Source of the DNA: Bacillota bacterium
Lineage (GTDB): Bacteria; Bacillota; Sulfobacillia; Sulfobacillales; Sulfobacillaceae
DNA length: 59,633 nucleotides
Reading direction: 5' to 3'
Assembly: GCA_021820965.1 (NCBI GenBank)
Contig: JAKACZ010000028.1
Location: 1-59,633 of the forward strand
In this document: one piece after another, positions 57,358 through 59,633 of the stretch
How positions within the stretch are numbered: position 1 is the stretch's first letter
Layout of the letters: each line of letters opens with the position of its first letter
Notes under the pieces: model-generated
Databases searched by the model: none
The model's input: the letters and a program-made list of their open reading frames with translations, nothing else
What the model was told of the DNA's origin: nothing
Made by a program: the position numbers and the translations under genes

Positions 57358-58260
57358 ATGAACCAGAGTCCCGTTCGAGCCCTCGAGAACGAGGGATACG
57401 TGATTTTCAAAAACTACTTCCATGCTGACGTAGTGGCGCGGCTTCGCAATGCAGCCGCTCGTACGAAGCGGAAGGTTTTGGCGCAACCGGGGAACTTCAT
57501 GACGCGGTACACCCATCGCACCGAGGGAATGGTCGACACATGGGGAGTACATGACCTATTTGCACCACCACTCTATGAACCTGAATATGGACAGTTGCTC
57601 TCCCAATCGGGGTTGTTGCAAATCATCCAGGAGCTTTTAAACACTAAAGAGCTACGATTTTGGGCCGGATCACTCCTTTGGTCTCCACAATTCTTCAATT
57701 ACGAACTGTATTGGCATCGAGATGGTTATGATATGGACGTATTTGAACCGTCGGGCAAGCCGAATCATGTCCAATTTAATGTACCCTTGTACGAAGACCG
57801 CTCCTTCATTCTCATTCCCGGCTCCCATAAACGCCCCTTGACTCCTGAGGAAGCGAACGCCGTTCAACGGAAAGATAACGCTTCGACGCTAACGGGCCAA
57901 ATTGAAGTGGCTTGCGAGCCAGGAGATGTTTTGTTCACCAATGCATGGGTGTTACATCGCGGAACGTGCTCCACAAGGACCCCGCGCATGACTCTACACA
58001 TCAATTTGCAGCCAGCCGATGAACCATTCGGTGGCCATGCCTCGCGGCCATGGATGAGCGACCTCGCCCATCTCGATAGAATGCCGGTGTCCACTCGCGA
58101 TCTCTTCTTGAAACTCGTCCAATGGGACGAAGCACACCCGCTCTCCCCACAAGAGCAATACGAAGCAGAACAGGCATTCCAGGAGATTCTTAATCACCAG
58201 GCCGGCGTTCGACTTGCGAGGGCAATCCACAACAGCGACGAGGGGAGGTCCCAACAATAA
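57358..58260 (+). CDS. phytanoyl-CoA dioxygenase-like Fe(II)/2OG enzyme
   Basis: A 300-residue 2-oxoglutarate-dependent oxygenase of the PhyH family. The iron site is H120 and D122 in YWHRDGYDMDV and H200 in NAWVLHRGTCSTRTPR, with R210 as the likely 2-oxoglutarate anchor. Such enzymes hydroxylate, halogenate or desaturate free or carrier-bound amino acids in natural product pathways. ATG 57358 follows GGGAGGA. Its stop shares one base with the start of the LysRS-like gene. Confidence 0.87.
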   Translation: MNQSPVRALENEGYVIFKNYFHADVVARLRNAAARTKRKVLAQPGNFMTRYTHRTEGMVDTWGVHDLFAPPLYEPEYGQLLSQSGLLQIIQELLNTKELRFWAGSLLWSPQFFNYELYWHRDGYDMDVFEPSGKPNHVQFNVPLYEDRSFILIPGSHKRPLTPEEANAVQRKDNASTLTGQIEVACEPGDVLFTNAWVLHRGTCSTRTPRMTLHINLQPADEPFGGHASRPWMSDLAHLDRMPVSTRDLFLKLVQWDEAHPLSPQEQYEAEQAFQEILNHQAGVRLARAIHNSDEGRSQQ

Positions 58261-59525
58261 TGAACGCAACTCGCGAGTTCGACGAACGGATCGGCGAGCT
58301 TTGCACGATACTCCAAACTCGCCAAGTGGAGGCGAGACACGCAGAGGAATCAGACGCCGAAATATTATGCCAGATCGTCGAATGTGCGATGTCATTGAAT
58401 AAACACGGCCAACGTCACGGGGAGGCATTTCTTCAGAATTTTAGTGTTCTATACAATAAACTGCGGAAGACACCAAGGACACAGATCTTGGGTTTTTCGA
58501 TCATGGAGTTGTTTCTTCGAGCCGGGCAGGTGACATTGATAGGCAACGCGTACGGTTGGCCCGAAGAGGATGTGGCGAATCTCGTTGTTTTGATTCTCGC
58601 ACGATACGGCAGTAGTAATTCGGATGCTCTAAAGGCAGCCCAAGAGGTGCTGTCTTCATTGTCTTGGGACCAAACGCTACTGGGATATTTCTTATCACGT
58701 CGGTTGTTAGATGGTGGCAATGATTTTCAGAAGAAAATGGGGATGTACTTCCTCGAAACGTTGGATGTGCCCATCTTGCATTTTCTAAAGGATTTGTTTC
58801 ACGGACGGCCTTCTTGGATTAAGACCGACGTACCGATGACACGCTCACGCAGTTCTTTTTCTAGAGCTGTCGCGGTGGCCCCGGTCGCAACGATTGAGGG
58901 AAGAATTTCGGGCATTCGAAAACATGCACACTTCGTGTTCGTCGACGTTGAACTCGACGGTACAACGCGGCAGGCAAAAATTCCTCGTTCTGAAATGGCC
59001 TTCCCATCGGGTGAACCGATCCGCTTGTCGCGGCGCGATTGGGTTCGGTTTCGCGTGACTGGAGAACGGTCCCAGTTGCTCGAACACATTCCCTCGCAGA
59101 TCGACATGGACAAGGTTCCCTTACGTTTACCCACGCCCCACAATATTTTGGTGCAAGACAAAGTGCTGAGCACTTTTAGGAAGACCTTTGGGGCCTCGGG
59201 CTTTATCGAGACCATGACTCCGGTCTTGACACGCGGCTACTTTGGCGGCAAGAGTCGTCCATTTCAAACCAAGATGTGGCATAACCAGAAAGTCCACTAT
59301 CTCCGGGTCACGGCTGAATTAGCTCTTAAATCCGTTGTATCATCTGGTATCAGCAAAGCCTATGAAATCGGACCGATGTTTCGCAATGAAGGTTCAAGTG
59401 CAGATTATGCACCTGAATTTTTGATGTTTGAGGCATATGGAATCTTCATGATGGCCGAAGAGCTTCGGGACATCGTTTGTCGAGTAATTCTCCAACTGTC
59501 ACCAATGGTGTCGAACGCCAAATAA
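58260..59525 (+). CDS. LysRS-like protein with novel N-terminus, truncated
   Basis: 421 residues in three parts. Residues 1-180 are a helical domain I do not recognise. Residues 205-285 are an OB-fold like that of AspRS/LysRS (IEGRISGIRKHAHFVFVDVE). The class II catalytic start follows: motif 1 FGASGFIETMTPVL, then YLRVTAELALKSVV and motif 2 AYEIGPMFRNEGSSADYAPE (FRNEG at 374-378). It stops at SPMVSNAK, where the stop codon lies in a repeat typical of a mobile-element end. Motif 3 (ATP binding) is therefore missing, and the present gene is probably inactive unless the rest lies elsewhere. Confidence 0.75.
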   Translation: MNATREFDERIGELCTILQTRQVEARHAEESDAEILCQIVECAMSLNKHGQRHGEAFLQNFSVLYNKLRKTPRTQILGFSIMELFLRAGQVTLIGNAYGWPEEDVANLVVLILARYGSSNSDALKAAQEVLSSLSWDQTLLGYFLSRRLLDGGNDFQKKMGMYFLETLDVPILHFLKDLFHGRPSWIKTDVPMTRSRSSFSRAVAVAPVATIEGRISGIRKHAHFVFVDVELDGTTRQAKIPRSEMAFPSGEPIRLSRRDWVRFRVTGERSQLLEHIPSQIDMDKVPLRLPTPHNILVQDKVLSTFRKTFGASGFIETMTPVLTRGYFGGKSRPFQTKMWHNQKVHYLRVTAELALKSVVSSGISKAYEIGPMFRNEGSSADYAPEFLMFEAYGIFMMAEELRDIVCRVILQLSPMVSNAK

Positions 59526-59589
59526 TTCACCCGCATAAGCGCGAAAAACGCCAAATAATTCACCCACCCCCGCGTCACATAATTCACCC
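59514..59589. repeat. repeats resembling a transposon end
   Basis: AACGCCAAATAATTCACCC occurs at 59514-59532 and 59547-59565, and ATAATTCACCC again at 59579-59589. Several copies of a short motif in a row are typical of IS21-type and related transposon ends. The element body would lie to the right of the window. Confidence 0.6.
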
Positions 59590-59633
59590 GGGCAGGGAAT
59601 CCCCCGTGCATCACGAAACAGGACGATGAAGTC

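Noticed and set aside
57212..57410. Longer minus-strand IS110 frame reaching into the PhyH gene
   Set aside because: This part is the antisense of the dioxygenase start and of its leader and shows no IS110 motif.
48208..59525. A true microcin C operon
   Set aside because: No MccB-type adenylyltransferase and no heptapeptide gene were found; only the immunity functions match.

Overview
The window looks like chromosomal DNA of a moderately GC-rich, spore-forming Firmicute. The sporulation regulator SpoIIID, a SpoIIQ-like protein, a YwmB-like protein, YwlE and the order rpmE-prfA-prmC / ywlC-ywlE-rpiB-upp-atp all point that way. Frequent GTG and TTG starts, a Rho with a very long N-terminal insertion and many decayed IS200/IS605-type elements make a Sulfobacillus-like acidophile my best guess. 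That placement rests on family recognition; no 16S or other marker is present. No tRNA, rRNA or CRISPR array was seen.

Layout. 1-5.2 kb is a graveyard of mobile DNA on the minus strand: a TraG/VirD4-type ATPase, a possible replication-relaxation protein and a broken tnpB. 5.2-13.6 kb holds housekeeping genes: D-Ala-D-Ala carboxypeptidase, phosphohexomutase, an NCS1 permease, two acetyltransferases, an HtrA protease and glpX. 13.6-20.3 kb runs rho, a two-component system, rpmE, prfA, prmC and a rhodanese. 20.3-26.2 kb is a looser accessory stretch (cupin, PadR with a HAAS membrane protein, DUF5694, SH3 protein, gene fragments). 26.2-31.0 kb is an ion transporter followed by ywlC-ywlE-rpiB-upp and a DMT transporter. 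After about 2.4 kb of poorly readable DNA, a strong promoter at 33.41 kb precedes the complete ATP synthase operon atpZ-I-B-E-F-H-A-G-D-C (33.6-40.5 kb), which ends in a terminator. 40.6-42.5 kb holds an IscB/IsrB-type remnant, a coiled-coil gene made of 45-bp repeats and an IS1634-type fragment. 42.5-46.4 kb is cell-wall and sporulation functions. An ISL3 transposase follows at 46.7-48.0 kb.

The most interesting part is 48.2-59.5 kb, which resembles no pathway I know. A TPR-containing HTH regulator of the RRNPP type is divergent from a 47-residue peptide gene with a secretion signal. Behind the peptide lies a tightly coupled set: an AsnRS-like enzyme without anticodon-binding domain, a methyltransferase, a cytochrome P450 with an altered I-helix, an MFS exporter, a leucyl/phenylalanyl-tRNA-protein transferase (Aat) paralogue, a MccF-type serine carboxypeptidase, a RimJ/L-type acetyltransferase, (after an IS110 scar) a phytanoyl-CoA dioxygenase-like enzyme, and a LysRS-like protein with a new N-terminal domain.

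My reading of this cluster is inference. It would make and export an aminoacyl-AMP- or aminoacyl-tRNA-derived small molecule, with MccF and the acetyltransferase giving self-protection as MccF and MccE do for microcin C, and with peptide quorum sensing as the switch. The distal end is cut: the LysRS-like gene stops before motif 3 inside repeats that look like the end of a mobile element, so the cluster may be decaying or may continue beyond the window.
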